From positions 2,666,001 to 2,730,000 of the forward strand of contig NZ_CP083582.1 of assembly GCF_020091585.1 (NCBI RefSeq): a stretch of DNA of 64,000 nt, written 5' to 3'. The notes beneath the pieces are model-generated. The model had not been told where the DNA came from and made no database searches. It was given only the letters and a program-made list of their open reading frames with translations. Of the stretch, positions 8,726 through 17,531 are shown piece by piece. Each line of letters begins with the position of its first letter. Position 1 is the stretch's first letter. Position numbers and translations under genes: made by a program. This DNA is from Kovacikia minuta CCNUW1 (GTDB taxonomy: Bacteria; Cyanobacteriota; Cyanobacteriia; Leptolyngbyales; Leptolyngbyaceae).

Positions 8726-9856
8726 GTGACTGTATCTTTGTCTGCTAGTTCCCATCCTTCTCCAATCGAGTCCCCTGCTCAAGCCCCACCCTTCTCTCCC
8801 TGGGCTTGGAAGGGGCTGATTAACGCCTACCGGCACTACCTGCCCGTAACTGAACAAACCCCTGTGGTTACGCTGCATGAAGGCAATACGCCGCTGATCC
8901 AGGTTCCAGTGATTTCAGAGCAGATCGGCAGACAGGTACAGGTTTACGTCAAATATGACGGGTTGAATCCGACTGGCAGCTTCAAAGATCGGGGAATGAC
9001 GATGGCAATCTCGAAAGCCAAAGAAGCTGGAGCGGAAGCGGTCATTTGCGCCAGTACGGGCAACACTTCAGCGGCAGCAGCAGCCTATGCGGGTCGGGGA
9101 GGCATGCGGGCATTTGTGTTGATTCCGGATGGTTACGTGGCGTTGGGCAAACTGGCACAGGCATTGCTGTATGGGGCTGAAGTGTTAGCTATTCAAGGTA
9201 ATTTTGACCAGGCGCTGGAAATTGTGCGGGAAATGTCTGCAAGCTATCCGGTTACCCTGGTTAACTCAGTGAATCCCTACCGATTAGAAGGTCAAAAGAC
9301 GGCTGCTTTTGAAATTGTGGATGTTCTGGGAGATGCACCAGATTGGCTTTGTATTCCTGTTGGTAATGCGGGCAACATTACGGCTTACTGGATGGGATTT
9401 TGTCAGTATCACCAGGAACAACGTTGTTCCAAACTGCCGCGTATGATGGGTTTTCAGGCAGCCGGAGCAGCCCCCTTGATTAGTGGCAAAGCCGTTGCCC
9501 ATCCTGAAACCCTGGCAACCGCCATTCGGATTGGGAATCCAGCCAATTGGGAACGGGCGATCGCAGTTCAGGAAGCTAGCCAGGGCAAATTTGCTGCGGT
9601 CACCGATGCTGAAATTCTGGATGCCTATCGCCTCCTGGCGTCCCGCGAAGGTATCTTCTGTGAACCTGCCAGTGCTGCCTCCGTCGCTGGATTACTGAAA
9701 GTGAAGGATCAGGTACCTGCCAACTCAACCATTGTTTGTGTCCTAACGGGTAATGGGTTAAAAGATCCCGATTGTGCCATCAAACACAGTCATAGCCAGT
9801 TCAAACAAGGGATTCAGCCAGATCTAAAATCCGTTGCTGAAGCGATGGGGTTTTGA
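8726..9856 (+). CDS. thrC: Threonine synthase
   Basis: ThrC converts O-phosphohomoserine to threonine with PLP. The 376 residues match the short class of bacterial threonine synthases. Substrate motifs HEGNTPLI (about 51) and [10 protein letters not shown] (about 81, PLP lysine near 87) are present. So are the phosphate-binding [16 protein letters not shown] segment and [13 protein letters not shown] later on. The start used is a GTG; the first 25 residues are low-complexity Ser/Pro and poorly conserved, so the true start could be slightly downstream. It converges with fabI across a strong hairpin. Confidence 0.95.
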   Translation: MTVSLSASSHPSPIESPAQAPPFSPWAWKGLINAYRHYLPVTEQTPVVTLHEGNTPLIQVPVISEQIGRQVQVYVKYDGLNPTGSFKDRGMTMAISKAKEAGAEAVICASTGNTSAAAAAYAGRGGMRAFVLIPDGYVALGKLAQALLYGAEVLAIQGNFDQALEIVREMSASYPVTLVNSVNPYRLEGQKTAAFEIVDVLGDAPDWLCIPVGNAGNITAYWMGFCQYHQEQRCSKLPRMMGFQAAGAAPLISGKAVAHPETLATAIRIGNPANWERAIAVQEASQGKFAAVTDAEILDAYRLLASREGIFCEPASAASVAGLLKVKDQVPANSTIVCVLTGNGLKDPDCAIKHSHSQFKQGIQPDLKSVAEAMGF

Positions 9857-9860
9857 ATAT

Positions 9861-9929
9861 AAGGATAAAAGATGAAGGCTAAAGGCTAAAAGAACACTGT
9901 TTAGCCTTTAGCCTTCATCCTTTATCCTT
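9861..9929. terminator. Bidirectional hairpin between thrC and fabI, built of heptamers
   Basis: The arms at 9861-9890 and 9900-9929 are complementary over 30 bp with a single mismatch, around a 9-base loop. Each arm is made of 7-bp units (GGATAAA/GGATGAA/GGCTAAA types). It fills almost the whole space between the thrC stop (9856) and the fabI stop (9935). It should terminate or protect the 3' ends of both convergent messages. Confidence 0.7.
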
Positions 9930-9934
9930 TCCAC

Positions 9935-10714
9935 CTACGACATTCCCATAATTTCGTAACCGGCATCAACATAGAGAATTTGTCCAGTGATTCCGCTTGC
10001 CAGGTCGCTACAGAGGAAAGCGGCTGTGTTTCCCACTTCTGTTTGGGTTACGGTGCGGCGCAGGGGGGCGACGGTTTCGACATGGTGAATCATATCCAAA
10101 ATCCCGCCCACGGCTGAGGAGGCCAGAGTTCGAATGGGACCGGCTGAAATTGCATTGACCCGAATGTTTTGTGGGCCTAGTTCTGAGGCCAGGTAACGCA
10201 CGTTCATTTCCAATGCTGCTTTGGCGATTCCCATGACGTTATAGTTGGGGATCACTTTTACCCCCCCCAAATAGGTGAGGGTGACGACGCTCCCCCCTTC
10301 TGTCATCAAAGGTTTGGCTCCGGCACACAGCTTTAACAGGGAATAGGCGCTGATCTCAAGCGCAGTGGCAAACCCTTCTCGCGATGTATTCACAAAGCTG
10401 CCAGTCAAATCATCTTTGTTGGCGAATGCGAGGCAATGAATCAAAATATCAAGTTTGCCCCACTTACCTTTAACCGCTTCAAACGCCGCTTGAACCTGTG
10501 CTTCGTCCTGGACATTACAGGGAACGAACAAACTGGGTTGTAAGGGTTCTACCAGTTCGGCAACTTTTTTTTCTAGCCTCCCCTTATCGTCTGGTAGGTA
10601 AGTAACTCCTATATTTGCCCCGGCTTTGTGGAGTTGTTGGGCAATTCCCCAGGCGATCGAACGATTATTGGCAATACCTGTCACAAGGGCATTTTTCCCG
10701 GTCAAATTTAACAT
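9935..10714 (-). CDS. fabI: Enoyl-[acyl-carrier-protein] reductase (NADH)
   Basis: FabI reduces trans-2-enoyl-ACP in the last step of each fatty-acid elongation cycle. The 259-residue SDR protein has the FabI-type nucleotide motif GIANNRSIAWGIA near residue 13. The divergent catalytic motif is Tyr-x6-Lys in PNYNVMGIAKAALE, near residue 160. The motif ISAGPIRTLASSAVG follows. The C-terminus YVDAGYEIMGM is typical. It is transcribed divergently from ntcA. Confidence 0.97.
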   Translation of the reverse strand: MLNLTGKNALVTGIANNRSIAWGIAQQLHKAGANIGVTYLPDDKGRLEKKVAELVEPLQPSLFVPCNVQDEAQVQAAFEAVKGKWGKLDILIHCLAFANKDDLTGSFVNTSREGFATALEISAYSLLKLCAGAKPLMTEGGSVVTLTYLGGVKVIPNYNVMGIAKAALEMNVRYLASELGPQNIRVNAISAGPIRTLASSAVGGILDMIHHVETVAPLRRTVTQTEVGNTAAFLCSDLASGITGQILYVDAGYEIMGMS

Positions 10715-11097
10715 GATTCTCTATAATTCAAGGGCATTACAACATTGCTATACGAGAATACTCAAAGATGGGGTACAAGGGATAGCAAGTCCATTAATTC
10801 AGTAGATTGGTGTTGAATCAATACATTTGTTCAATGAATCAATTCACTCCAGTTAAAATAGTCTCAAGTCTGTTTCGAACATTTGATTAAGCCTGTTATC
10901 AAAGCTTGAAACTGGGTCAAACTAGCAGGCTGTAATGCCCTGAGAGCTAGATAAAGAGCCATTATGTAGCAATAAACACAAAAAACCGCCCTGGACTAAG
11001 TTTAAGTGTTCTAAGTTACAGATATTTTTATCGAGTTCCCTTGTTATTGGGTCACTTGTAGTTATCTGAGAATTTCGTTGGGCATCAGGTAGGGAAC
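10715..11097. promoter_or_regulatory. fabI-ntcA divergent intergenic region
   Basis: This 383-bp stretch has no gene and must hold promoters for both neighbours. I looked for the NtcA autoregulatory box GTA-N8-TAC and found no full match. The nearest is GTA-N8-CAC at about 10965-10978, followed by a TAAGTT hexamer 17 bases later. The assignment as the shared promoter region rests on gene orientation. Confidence 0.4.
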
Positions 11098-11769
11098 ATG
11101 GTAGTGACGCAAGATAGACCACTCGCAGCTGTATTCCGCCAAATTGGAGGAGGGGTATTTCCGCCTGTTGTCGAAACTTTTGAACGGGGTAAGACAATTT
11201 TCTTTCCAGGCGACCCAGCAGAACGCGTTTATTTTCTGCTTAAAGGAGCGGTTAAGCTTTCCAGGGTATACGAGGCGGGGGAGGAAATTACCGTCGCTTT
11301 GCTCCGCGAGAATAGTGTTTTTGGGGTTCTTTCCTTAATTACAGGGCAAAAATCCGATCGCTTCTATCATGCTGTTGCCTTTACTCCTGTAGAGTTACTG
11401 TCGGTTCCGATTGAGCAGATGGAAAAATCGCTGAAGGACAGCCCCGAATTATCAATGGTGCTGCTGCGGGGGTTATCTTCTCGAATTCTGCAAACTGAAA
11501 TGATGATTGAAACGCTGGCTCACCGGGATATGGGTTCCCGTCTGGTCAGTTTCCTGCTGATTCTATGCCGGGATTTTGGCGTCCCCAGCAGTGATGGCAT
11601 CACGATCGATTTGAAGCTCTCCCACCAGGCGATCGCTGAAGCGATTGGTTCTACCCGTGTAACGGTAACGCGTTTGCTAGGCGACCTGCGCCAGGATAAG
11701 ATGATTTCTATACACAAGAAAAAAATCACAGTCCACAATCCGGTCACGTTGAGTCAACAGTTTACGTAG
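11098..11769 (+). CDS. ntcA: Global nitrogen regulator NtcA (CRP family)
   Basis: NtcA activates nitrogen-assimilation genes when 2-oxoglutarate is high and binds GTA-N8-TAC boxes as a dimer. The 223-residue length is exactly that of the family. The N-terminal cyclic-nucleotide-type effector domain ([36 protein letters not shown] in two parts) is followed by the dimer helix. The C-terminal helix-turn-helix is [20 protein letters not shown] near residue 183. It works with PII signalling in cyanobacteria, but no PII gene is in the window. Confidence 0.98.
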   Translation: MVVTQDRPLAAVFRQIGGGVFPPVVETFERGKTIFFPGDPAERVYFLLKGAVKLSRVYEAGEEITVALLRENSVFGVLSLITGQKSDRFYHAVAFTPVELLSVPIEQMEKSLKDSPELSMVLLRGLSSRILQTEMMIETLAHRDMGSRLVSFLLILCRDFGVPSSDGITIDLKLSHQAIAEAIGSTRVTVTRLLGDLRQDKMISIHKKKITVHNPVTLSQQFT

Positions 11770-12107
11770 GGGTAGGTAAAGGATGAAGGATAAAAGGGGT
11801 CAGGGGTTGGGGAAAAGATCAAGGATAAAAGGGATGAGTTGTTAGTATGCGTTGGCAGTTACCTGCTGTTCACTGTTTACTGTTTGTTCTCCACTGTTCA
11901 CTAGTTCTCCACTTAAAACTTAGAACTTAAAACTCAGAACTTTCCTCATCCCTCCTCATTTTCAACTCAAAACTCAAAACTCCCCTCACTCCTCACTTCT
12001 TTTAGTCGATACAACTTGGAGAAACATACGGTAGGCTGTAGTTGAGTTTGCCTCAACGATCGTGCTCATCGTATCGTCGAACTGGGGCACGGTGTTTTGG
12101 AGAGTGA
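11770..12107. repeat. Intergenic heptamer arrays between ntcA and the DUF3084 gene
   Basis: This stretch holds no gene. It contains several degenerate 7-bp families in succession: GGATAAA-type near 11780-11840, GTTCACT/TGTTTAC-type near 11865-11910, AAACTCA/GAACTTA-type near 11915-11990 and CTCACTC-type up to about 12000. The last 100 bases before 12108 are ordinary sequence and probably contain the promoter. Confidence 0.6.
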
Positions 12108-13418
12108 ATGTCCACCGGGTATATCCTGATTTTGGCAGTGCTTTTGCTGGGCGGGTTCATTGCCACCCTTGGCGATCGCGTTGGCACCCGCGTTGGCAAA
12201 GCTCGCCTCAGCTTATTCAATCTGCGTCCCCGCAAAACGGCAACCCTCGTCACCATTCTGACTGGAACCGTGATTGCTGCATCGACCTTAGGAATTTTGT
12301 TTGCTGCCAGTGAGTATCTGCGTACCGGCGTATTTGAGCTTGATAATATCCAGCGGCAGCTTAGAAGAAACCGGACACAACTTCAGGAAACGACGGTTCA
12401 AAAATAGCAAGTTGAGGATGAACTGGCAAAGGCGCAGTCCGATCGTAAATCGGTACAGCGACAATTGTCTGGAACTAAAAGACAACTGACGGAAACTGAC
12501 CGTTCCTTAAGGCTGGCGATCGAGGGGCAAGCCCGCGCCCAGGCAGCCAAAGCCCAAACTGCGGCAGAACTGAACCGAATTCAGAATCAAGTTCGTGCTC
12601 GTTTGAATGAACTGAACGCTGAGATCAGACAACTGCAAACTGAAAAAACTCAACTGAACGCCCAAAAAGACCAGGAGATTCGGGCGAAGGAGACCCAACT
12701 CAAGCAGTTGGAAGCCCAACAAGACTACCTGGCAAGGGAAGTTCAGAAATTAGAGTTAGAGGCTCAGGGGCTACGGCAGGGGAACGTTGCTATCTTAAGG
12801 GGACAGGCTCTAGCTACGGCAGTTGTCCGAATTACGAATTCTACCGAGGCGAAACAGGCCGTCGATCAACTGTTAAACGAAGCCAACCGAACTGCGATTC
12901 GGGCAGTTCGACCGGGTACGAATGACCAAATTATTCAAATTACCCGAGCCGAGGTTGAGCAACTGATTGATCGTATCAGTGATGGGCAGGACTATGTGGT
13001 TCGTATTTTTTCCGCTGCCAACTACCTGATTGGCGAAAAACGCATTCAGGTGTTTACAGATGCAGTCCGGAATCAGGTGGTGTTTCTGGCGGGAGATGTG
13101 GTAGCTGCCACCTCCCTAGATCCTTCCAAAATGTCTGATAATCAACTCCAGGAGCGGATTAATCTATTGATAGCAGCGGCTAACTTCCGTGCTCGTAATT
13201 TGGGCATCTTGAATGCTTCTGTCAGCATCGGTCGGGTTCAAGATCTGCTTGCTTTTATTGAGCAGCTTAAACAATATAACCAGATGGTTGAGTTAAAAGC
13301 AGTTGCAGCAGAGGTTACCTCCACTGCTGGCCCACTCAAGATAGAGTTAGTAGCAGCACAAAACGGAACGATTTTGTTTCGGACGAAGAATCCAGTACCC
13401 GATGCCATTCGTCAATAA
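12108..13418 (+). pseudogene. DUF3084 protein gene interrupted by one in-frame TAG
   Basis: Two open segments (12108-12407 and 12411-13418) lie in the same frame, separated only by TAG at 12405-12407. Reading through gives 436 codons, the size of cyanobacterial DUF3084 proteins. The first part has an N-terminal membrane helix (GYILILAVLLLGGFIATLGDR) and the family-specific RVGTRVGKARLSLFNLRP, then a second hydrophobic stretch. The second part continues as a long coiled coil to about residue 220 and a globular C-terminal domain. TAG followed by CAA GTT would be CAG in an intact gene, a single transition. The function of the family is unknown. The next gene is the YqgF-like protein, 38 bp downstream, a pairing I associate with cyanobacterial genomes. 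The stop may be real or a base error. Confidence 0.8.
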
Positions 13419-13456
13419 ATTAGTCAATAACTTGTATAGCCCTAACTTGCGATCGC

Positions 13457-13891
13457 ATGTACTCCAGTTCTTCTGCTGCATCTGACCAACCTGTCATCCT
13501 GGGGTTTGATCCCGGTCGTCGCAAATGCGGTCTGGCGGTCATGGGGGTTGATCGCACCCTCCGCTATCACCAGGTTGTGACAACAGAAGCGGCGATCCCC
13601 ACAATTCAAACCCTGCGCCAGCAGTACCCCATTTCCCTGCTTATCATGGGTGACCAGACCAGTGCCAAGGATTGGAAGCAAAAGCTGAATGCTGAAACCG
13701 ATCCGCTTCGCATTGTCATGGTGGATGAGCGCTACAGCACCCTGGAAGCCCGCGATCGCTACTGGCAAATGTTCCCCCCCAAAGGTTTATACGGTCTGGT
13801 TCCCCAATCCCTGCGTCGGATACCCCGCCCGATCGATGATATCGTTGCTATTTTATTGATTGAACGCTATTTAGAGCGGTTGGTTACCTGA
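13457..13891 (+). CDS. YqgF/RuvC-like RNase H-fold protein
   Basis: The 144-residue protein has the RNase H-fold start VILGFDPGRRKCGLAVMG, in which the Asp of FDPG is the first catalytic acid of RuvC/YqgF proteins. A second acidic motif follows (VDERYST, near 95) and a third (RPIDDIVAILLIER, near 125). YqgF proteins act as nucleases in pre-16S rRNA 5'-end processing, but this cyanobacterial branch is divergent and a separate canonical YqgF may exist elsewhere. It follows the DUF3084 gene by 38 bp on the same strand and is probably co-transcribed. Confidence 0.75.
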   Translation: MYSSSSAASDQPVILGFDPGRRKCGLAVMGVDRTLRYHQVVTTEAAIPTIQTLRQQYPISLLIMGDQTSAKDWKQKLNAETDPLRIVMVDERYSTLEARDRYWQMFPPKGLYGLVPQSLRRIPRPIDDIVAILLIERYLERLVT

Positions 13892-13950
13892 TACCTAACA
13901 CGTGGTAGGATCAGCAGATCCTTTCCCCCTTCGCCCTTCCCCCCTCCCAA

Positions 13951-14904
13951 TTACCCACACTCCTTCGTCGGACACCGCCACCCTAAACGAGTTGGCTGTT
14001 GGTAGACCTTTTTGAGCGTATTGATATCCCTGGGAGAAATCGGTGGCGGATTGCGAACCTGGGAGAAGTACATTACATCCGTTTCTAGAGGGCTATGCCC
14101 CCAGATGCCAAGAGCATGCCCCAGTTCGTGGCGGGCTGCTGCCTGAAGGTAGGAGGGAGCCTGGTCAGGACGGAGGTGGATGGTGAAGCGTTGGGAAAGG
14201 AGTGTTGCGGGATAGGGGATAGGGGAGGGGGGAGAAAGTTCTGAATTTTGAATTTTGAATTTTGAATTTTGAATTGAAGAATCCCCCGCGTCTCCGTGCC
14301 CCCGCGTCCCTGAGTCTTCCCCTCTGACTCCTGGTTCCTGGTTCCTGACGCCTAACTCCTGCTTGGCGTAAAACTCAAAGCGAGTTTCGGCAGAGCGGGC
14401 GCGACTTAAAGAGAGACCGGGACGCTGTTCTCGCAAGGTTCCCGCTGGTTCTAAAGCGGGGGATTCGAGACGCAGGGGTGGGGGCGATCGGCGCACCGTT
14501 ATATCTACGCCTGCCGCTTCACTAACAACCTTTAACGGAAGATAGGGAGTCCACTCCTGGACTGCCTGGGAAACCGCACTGATCCATTCTTTTGCCCGTT
14601 TTGCCAGGAAGGGATTGGCAGCTTCTTCAGGGGTGAGGGGCTGGATGGAAACGGTTATGGGAAACTGAGACCAGACAAGATAACCCACCGGAACCCGCTT
14701 CACCTGATCAAAATAATCCCCTGAATTTTGGGGATCAGTCCATTTGGTCAGGGAGGGAGGGAGGGGGTGCGGATGCGGCGGCGGTAAATTGGGAAGGACG
14801 GGCAATGCGGTAATGACGATCATGATTCCCACAAGTATTCCCAGGGCAAGCGATCGCCTGATGTGATACCACACCTTCCTTTTCTGGCATCTGACACCTG
14901 ACAC
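13951..14904 (-). CDS. Matrixin-like zinc metalloprotease with heptamer-derived insert
   Basis: The motif HELGHALGIWGH near residue 264 is the metzincin HExxHxxGxxH zinc site; the Met-turn candidate is VMYFSQ shortly after. An N-terminal signal or anchor helix (SLALGILVGIMIVITALPVL) suggests an extracytoplasmic enzyme. Between about residues 188 and 230 the protein is encoded by heptamer repeats (AATTTTG units near 14240-14275, CTGACTC/CTGGTTC units near 14325-14365), giving SKFKIQNSE-type low-complexity peptide. The annotated start is GTG within another heptamer array (GTGTCAG); a later start near 14874 (residue 11) is possible. It follows secG by 29 bp on the same strand. Confidence 0.75.
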   Translation of the reverse strand: MSGVRCQKRKVWYHIRRSLALGILVGIMIVITALPVLPNLPPPHPHPLPPSLTKWTDPQNSGDYFDQVKRVPVGYLVWSQFPITVSIQPLTPEEAANPFLAKRAKEWISAVSQAVQEWTPYLPLKVVSEAAGVDITVRRSPPPLRLESPALEPAGTLREQRPGLSLSRARSAETRFEFYAKQELGVRNQEPGVRGEDSGTRGHGDAGDSSIQNSKFKIQNSELSPPSPIPYPATLLSQRFTIHLRPDQAPSYLQAAARHELGHALGIWGHSPLETDVMYFSQVRNPPPISPRDINTLKKVYQQPTRLGWRCPTKECG

Positions 14905-14933
14905 CTGACACCTTCTGCCCTCTGCCTTAGACC

Positions 14934-15167
14934 TTACTTCGGCAACCAGTTTGCACTCAAAATCACCGTCAGTCCCATAAACAGAACCGTCAATACCCAG
15001 GTCGCCCGGTTTAAAGCCGTTTCAGCACTCTTGGTACTGGTAAACAGTTGAGCCTGTCCACCCAGCCCACCCAGTCCATCTCCCTTGGGACTGTGGAGCA
15101 GAACCAGAACAATCAAACCCAGTGCGGATAGCGCCCAGATGGCTTCAATTATAAAATTAATGGTCAT
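14934..15167 (-). CDS. secG: Preprotein translocase subunit SecG
   Basis: SecG is the small accessory subunit of the SecYEG channel. The 77 residues show two hydrophobic helices (about 7-25 and 55-75) flanking the conserved loop LLHSPKGDGLGGLGGQAQLF. It sits between gpmI and the protease gene on the same strand, about 150 bp from the gpmI stop with a heptamer array between. Confidence 0.95.
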   Translation of the reverse strand: MTINFIIEAIWALSALGLIVLVLLHSPKGDGLGGLGGQAQLFTSTKSAETALNRATWVLTVLFMGLTVILSANWLPK

Positions 15168-15180
15168 TGGATAATCTTTA

Positions 15181-15310
15181 GTGGGGTGTGGGGTGTGGGG
15201 TGTGGGGTGTGGATACTCTGACCTTATCCCCAGTTAATAGTCTAGTACAGGGACGATTGATTCTGTACTAATGCCTTTGACTTCATCCCTCATCCCTCAT
15301 CCTTCATCCT
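15181..15310. repeat. Two heptamer arrays between gpmI and secG
   Basis: Bases 15181-15212 hold about four and a half copies of GGGGTGT. Bases 15283-15310 hold CATCCCT/CATCCTT units that abut the gpmI stop region. The two families differ and do not pair with each other. Confidence 0.8.
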
Positions 15311-15320
15311 TACCGCTATA

Positions 15321-16919
15321 TCAGCGGGCAACCCGGATGGGGGTGCGGTTGGGTTTGAATTCGACATCGGCGGGGAGAATCATGGAACGCCCTGTCATTT
15401 CGGGGGGTTGGGGGAGTTTCAGGATTTCCAAAATCGTGGGGGCAATATCTGACAGGCGTCCGTCGGTTCGGAGGGGAACTTCGGTGGCATGACCGGGAAT
15501 CTTTAACCCTTCTCCTTCCACCAAAATGAAGGGAACGGGATTAGTCGTGTGGGCAGTCCAGGGATTGCCTTGCTCGTCCCACATCAGTTCAGCGTTGCCG
15601 TGGTCGGCAATGATGATGGCAGTGCCACCCGCCTGACTGATGCTCTCCAAAAGTTCCCCTAAACATCGATCGACCGTCTCCAGGGCTTGAATGGTTGGTT
15701 CGATTTTGCCCGTATGTCCAACCATATCTGGGTTGGCATAGTTCAACACAATTAAGGAATAGATCCGCTTTTGAATGGCTGAGATCGCCCCTTCGGTGAC
15801 TTTCTCCGCTGACATAGCGGGGGCACGATCGTAGGTAGCAACCATTGGGCTGGGAACCAGTTCCCGGTCTTCCCCTGCAAAAGGTTCTTCGATGCCACCG
15901 TTAAAGAAATAGGTGACATGGGCGTACTTTTCCGTTTCGGCAGTGCGAAGCTGGCGTAACCCGTGTTGGGCAATCACCTGACCCAGAATGTTGTTGAGAT
16001 TTTGCGGCTCAAAGGCGACCAGGACGGGTAGGCTGGCGTCATACTGGGTGAAGGTGGCAAAGGTGAGTGGCTGAATTAACTCCCGCTCAAAGCCCTGGAA
16101 GTTTGGATCAACAAATGCCTGGGTCAACTGTCTGGCGCGATCGGGGCGGAAATTGAAAAAGATTACCCCATCTCCCGGTTCTACGGCTCCTGTTGTAATC
16201 CGGGTTGGCAGGACAAACTCATCCATAATGTCGGCATCATAGGAAGCCTGTAGGACATCTAAAGCCGATCGCCCATCTCCCTCGCCATCCTGAACCATTA
16301 CGTCGTAGGCAAGCTTAACCCGATCCCAGCGACGATCGCGATCCATGCTGTAATAGCGACCGCTAATCGTGACAATTTTCCCGATCTGCGCTTTGGCAAT
16401 AAAGTCTTCCAATTGCTGAACAGATGCTTTGCCTGAACTGGGAGGGGTATCCCGGCCATCCGTAATGACATGGATGCACACTTCAGAAAGCTGTTGATCC
16501 TTCGCCATCTCTAACAACCCAAACAGATGGCTGAGATGGGAGTGAACGCCGCCATCAGAACAAAGCCCTACCAGATGTAACTTCTTACCGTTTCTTTTTA
16601 CTTCTTGAAAAGCTTTGACCAGTGCGGAATTACTGAGCAACGTACCATCTTCGATCGCGTCTGAAATTCTGACAAGTTCCTGGGGAACGACCCGTCCAGC
16701 TCCAATGTTGAGGTGCCCAACTTCAGAGTTCCCCATCTGCCCTTCAGGTAGCCCTACTGCCTTACCCGAAGTGTGAATTAACGTGTGGGGATAGGCTGCC
16801 CAAAGACTGTCCATTACAGGAGTATGGGCTGCCGCAACTGCGTTGCCGTCACTCTCTTCACGGTAGCCCCAACCATCCAAAATTACCAATACCACTGGAG
16901 AGACAGGCACCTGAGCCAT
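15321..16919 (-). CDS. gpmI: 2,3-bisphosphoglycerate-independent phosphoglycerate mutase
   Basis: GpmI interconverts 3- and 2-phosphoglycerate in glycolysis and gluconeogenesis using two metal ions. The 532 residues have the alkaline-phosphatase-fold start VVLVILDGWGYR (metal Asp). The catalytic serine lies in GNSEVGHLNIGAGR near residue 62. Substrate motifs are SDGGVHSH and HVITDGRDTPP, and the second metal cluster is IIADHGNAELM followed by HTTNPVP. The length matches cyanobacterial members. The C-terminal extension after TGRSMI is ordinary for the group. Confidence 0.97.
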   Translation of the reverse strand: MAQVPVSPVVLVILDGWGYREESDGNAVAAAHTPVMDSLWAAYPHTLIHTSGKAVGLPEGQMGNSEVGHLNIGAGRVVPQELVRISDAIEDGTLLSNSALVKAFQEVKRNGKKLHLVGLCSDGGVHSHLSHLFGLLEMAKDQQLSEVCIHVITDGRDTPPSSGKASVQQLEDFIAKAQIGKIVTISGRYYSMDRDRRWDRVKLAYDVMVQDGEGDGRSALDVLQASYDADIMDEFVLPTRITTGAVEPGDGVIFFNFRPDRARQLTQAFVDPNFQGFERELIQPLTFATFTQYDASLPVLVAFEPQNLNNILGQVIAQHGLRQLRTAETEKYAHVTYFFNGGIEEPFAGEDRELVPSPMVATYDRAPAMSAEKVTEGAISAIQKRIYSLIVLNYANPDMVGHTGKIEPTIQALETVDRCLGELLESISQAGGTAIIIADHGNAELMWDEQGNPWTAHTTNPVPFILVEGEGLKIPGHATEVPLRTDGRLSDIAPTILEILKLPQPPEMTGRSMILPADVEFKPNRTPIRVAR

Positions 16920-17018
16920 AAGAAAACGCGTCCTTCCACTGAATGAATTCTCCGCAAATCATAGCATTGCAGCCGATATGGTTAAATTGGCATCCAACCT
17001 GAATTTCAATATTTTTTT

Positions 17019-17056
17019 ATGCCCCGTACCCCTTGCCTTAAGGATGGGCATTTTTT
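17019..17056 (+). terminator. Plus-strand terminator-like hairpin without an assigned gene
   Basis: ATGCCC (17019-17024) pairs with GGGCAT (17046-17051). Inside it CCTT pairs with AAGG, and six T residues follow at 17051-17056. This is a classical intrinsic terminator for plus-strand transcription, yet no plus-strand gene precedes it. It would end either an antisense transcript of gpmI or a short RNA that starts after 16920. On the minus strand there is no U-run, so it is not the terminator of the ABC-F gene. Confidence 0.45.
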
Positions 17057-17305
17057 AGATAGGTTATGCAGACAAAGCAGAAGTTTGACAACCCCCCAAC
17101 GGGAGTTAAGGCAGATGACTTCTTTGTAACTAGCTAGACATATTCCATCTGCTAATCGCAACAACCTGAAAAACACAAAATGAAATCTTCATTTCGAGGC
17201 AAACTAAAATTTTGAAACCGAGCCGTCTCAACCATTGGATTGTCAACGTGACATAACAATTTCGCGGACGAGTAGCCTAATTTCTGCTCTTATGAAGAAC
17301 GTGCT

Positions 17306-17460
17306 TAGATCCCTGACTTTTTTCCAGGGAAGCCGAGGATTTAGCTTCACGCCTAATTGACAGCAGTTTTCAGATCAGTCAGCCCCCAGTCTTGTGAAGT
17401 CGGGCTTCGACGTGAGCTTTCGACCTGATCTCAAGCCGAAGGACGCTCAGCCGAACGGTG
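17306..17460. ncRNA. Candidate structured RNA between the ABC-F gene and gpmI
   Basis: The 612-bp gap 16920-17531 has no gene, but this part is dense in complementary segments. CCCTG 17311-17315 pairs with CAGGG 17325-17329. GAAGCC 17329-17334 pairs with GGCTTC 17403-17408. GCTTCAC 17344-17350 pairs with GTGAAGT 17394-17400. GAG+CTTTCG 17414-17422 pairs with CGAAGG 17437-17442 and CTC 17446-17448. The elongated bulged rods recall 6S-type or other housekeeping RNAs, but I cannot match it to a known family. The strand is undecided: on the minus strand it could also be a gpmI leader. Confidence 0.3.
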
Positions 17461-17531
17461 TGGAGTGTGGTTAATCCAAATGAAACCAGCTGTAAAAGGG
17501 CTATATGGACATGGTTCCTGCCTTTTATTGT

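Noticed and set aside
10940-11095. An NtcA autoregulatory box before ntcA
   Set aside because: Only GTA-N8-CAC was found; the right half lacks TAC and the spacing to the possible -10 box is short.
17420-17445. A hammerhead ribozyme core (CTGAT ... GAA)
   Set aside because: The CTGATGA and GAAA core sequences are not present in full and the three-way junction cannot be drawn.
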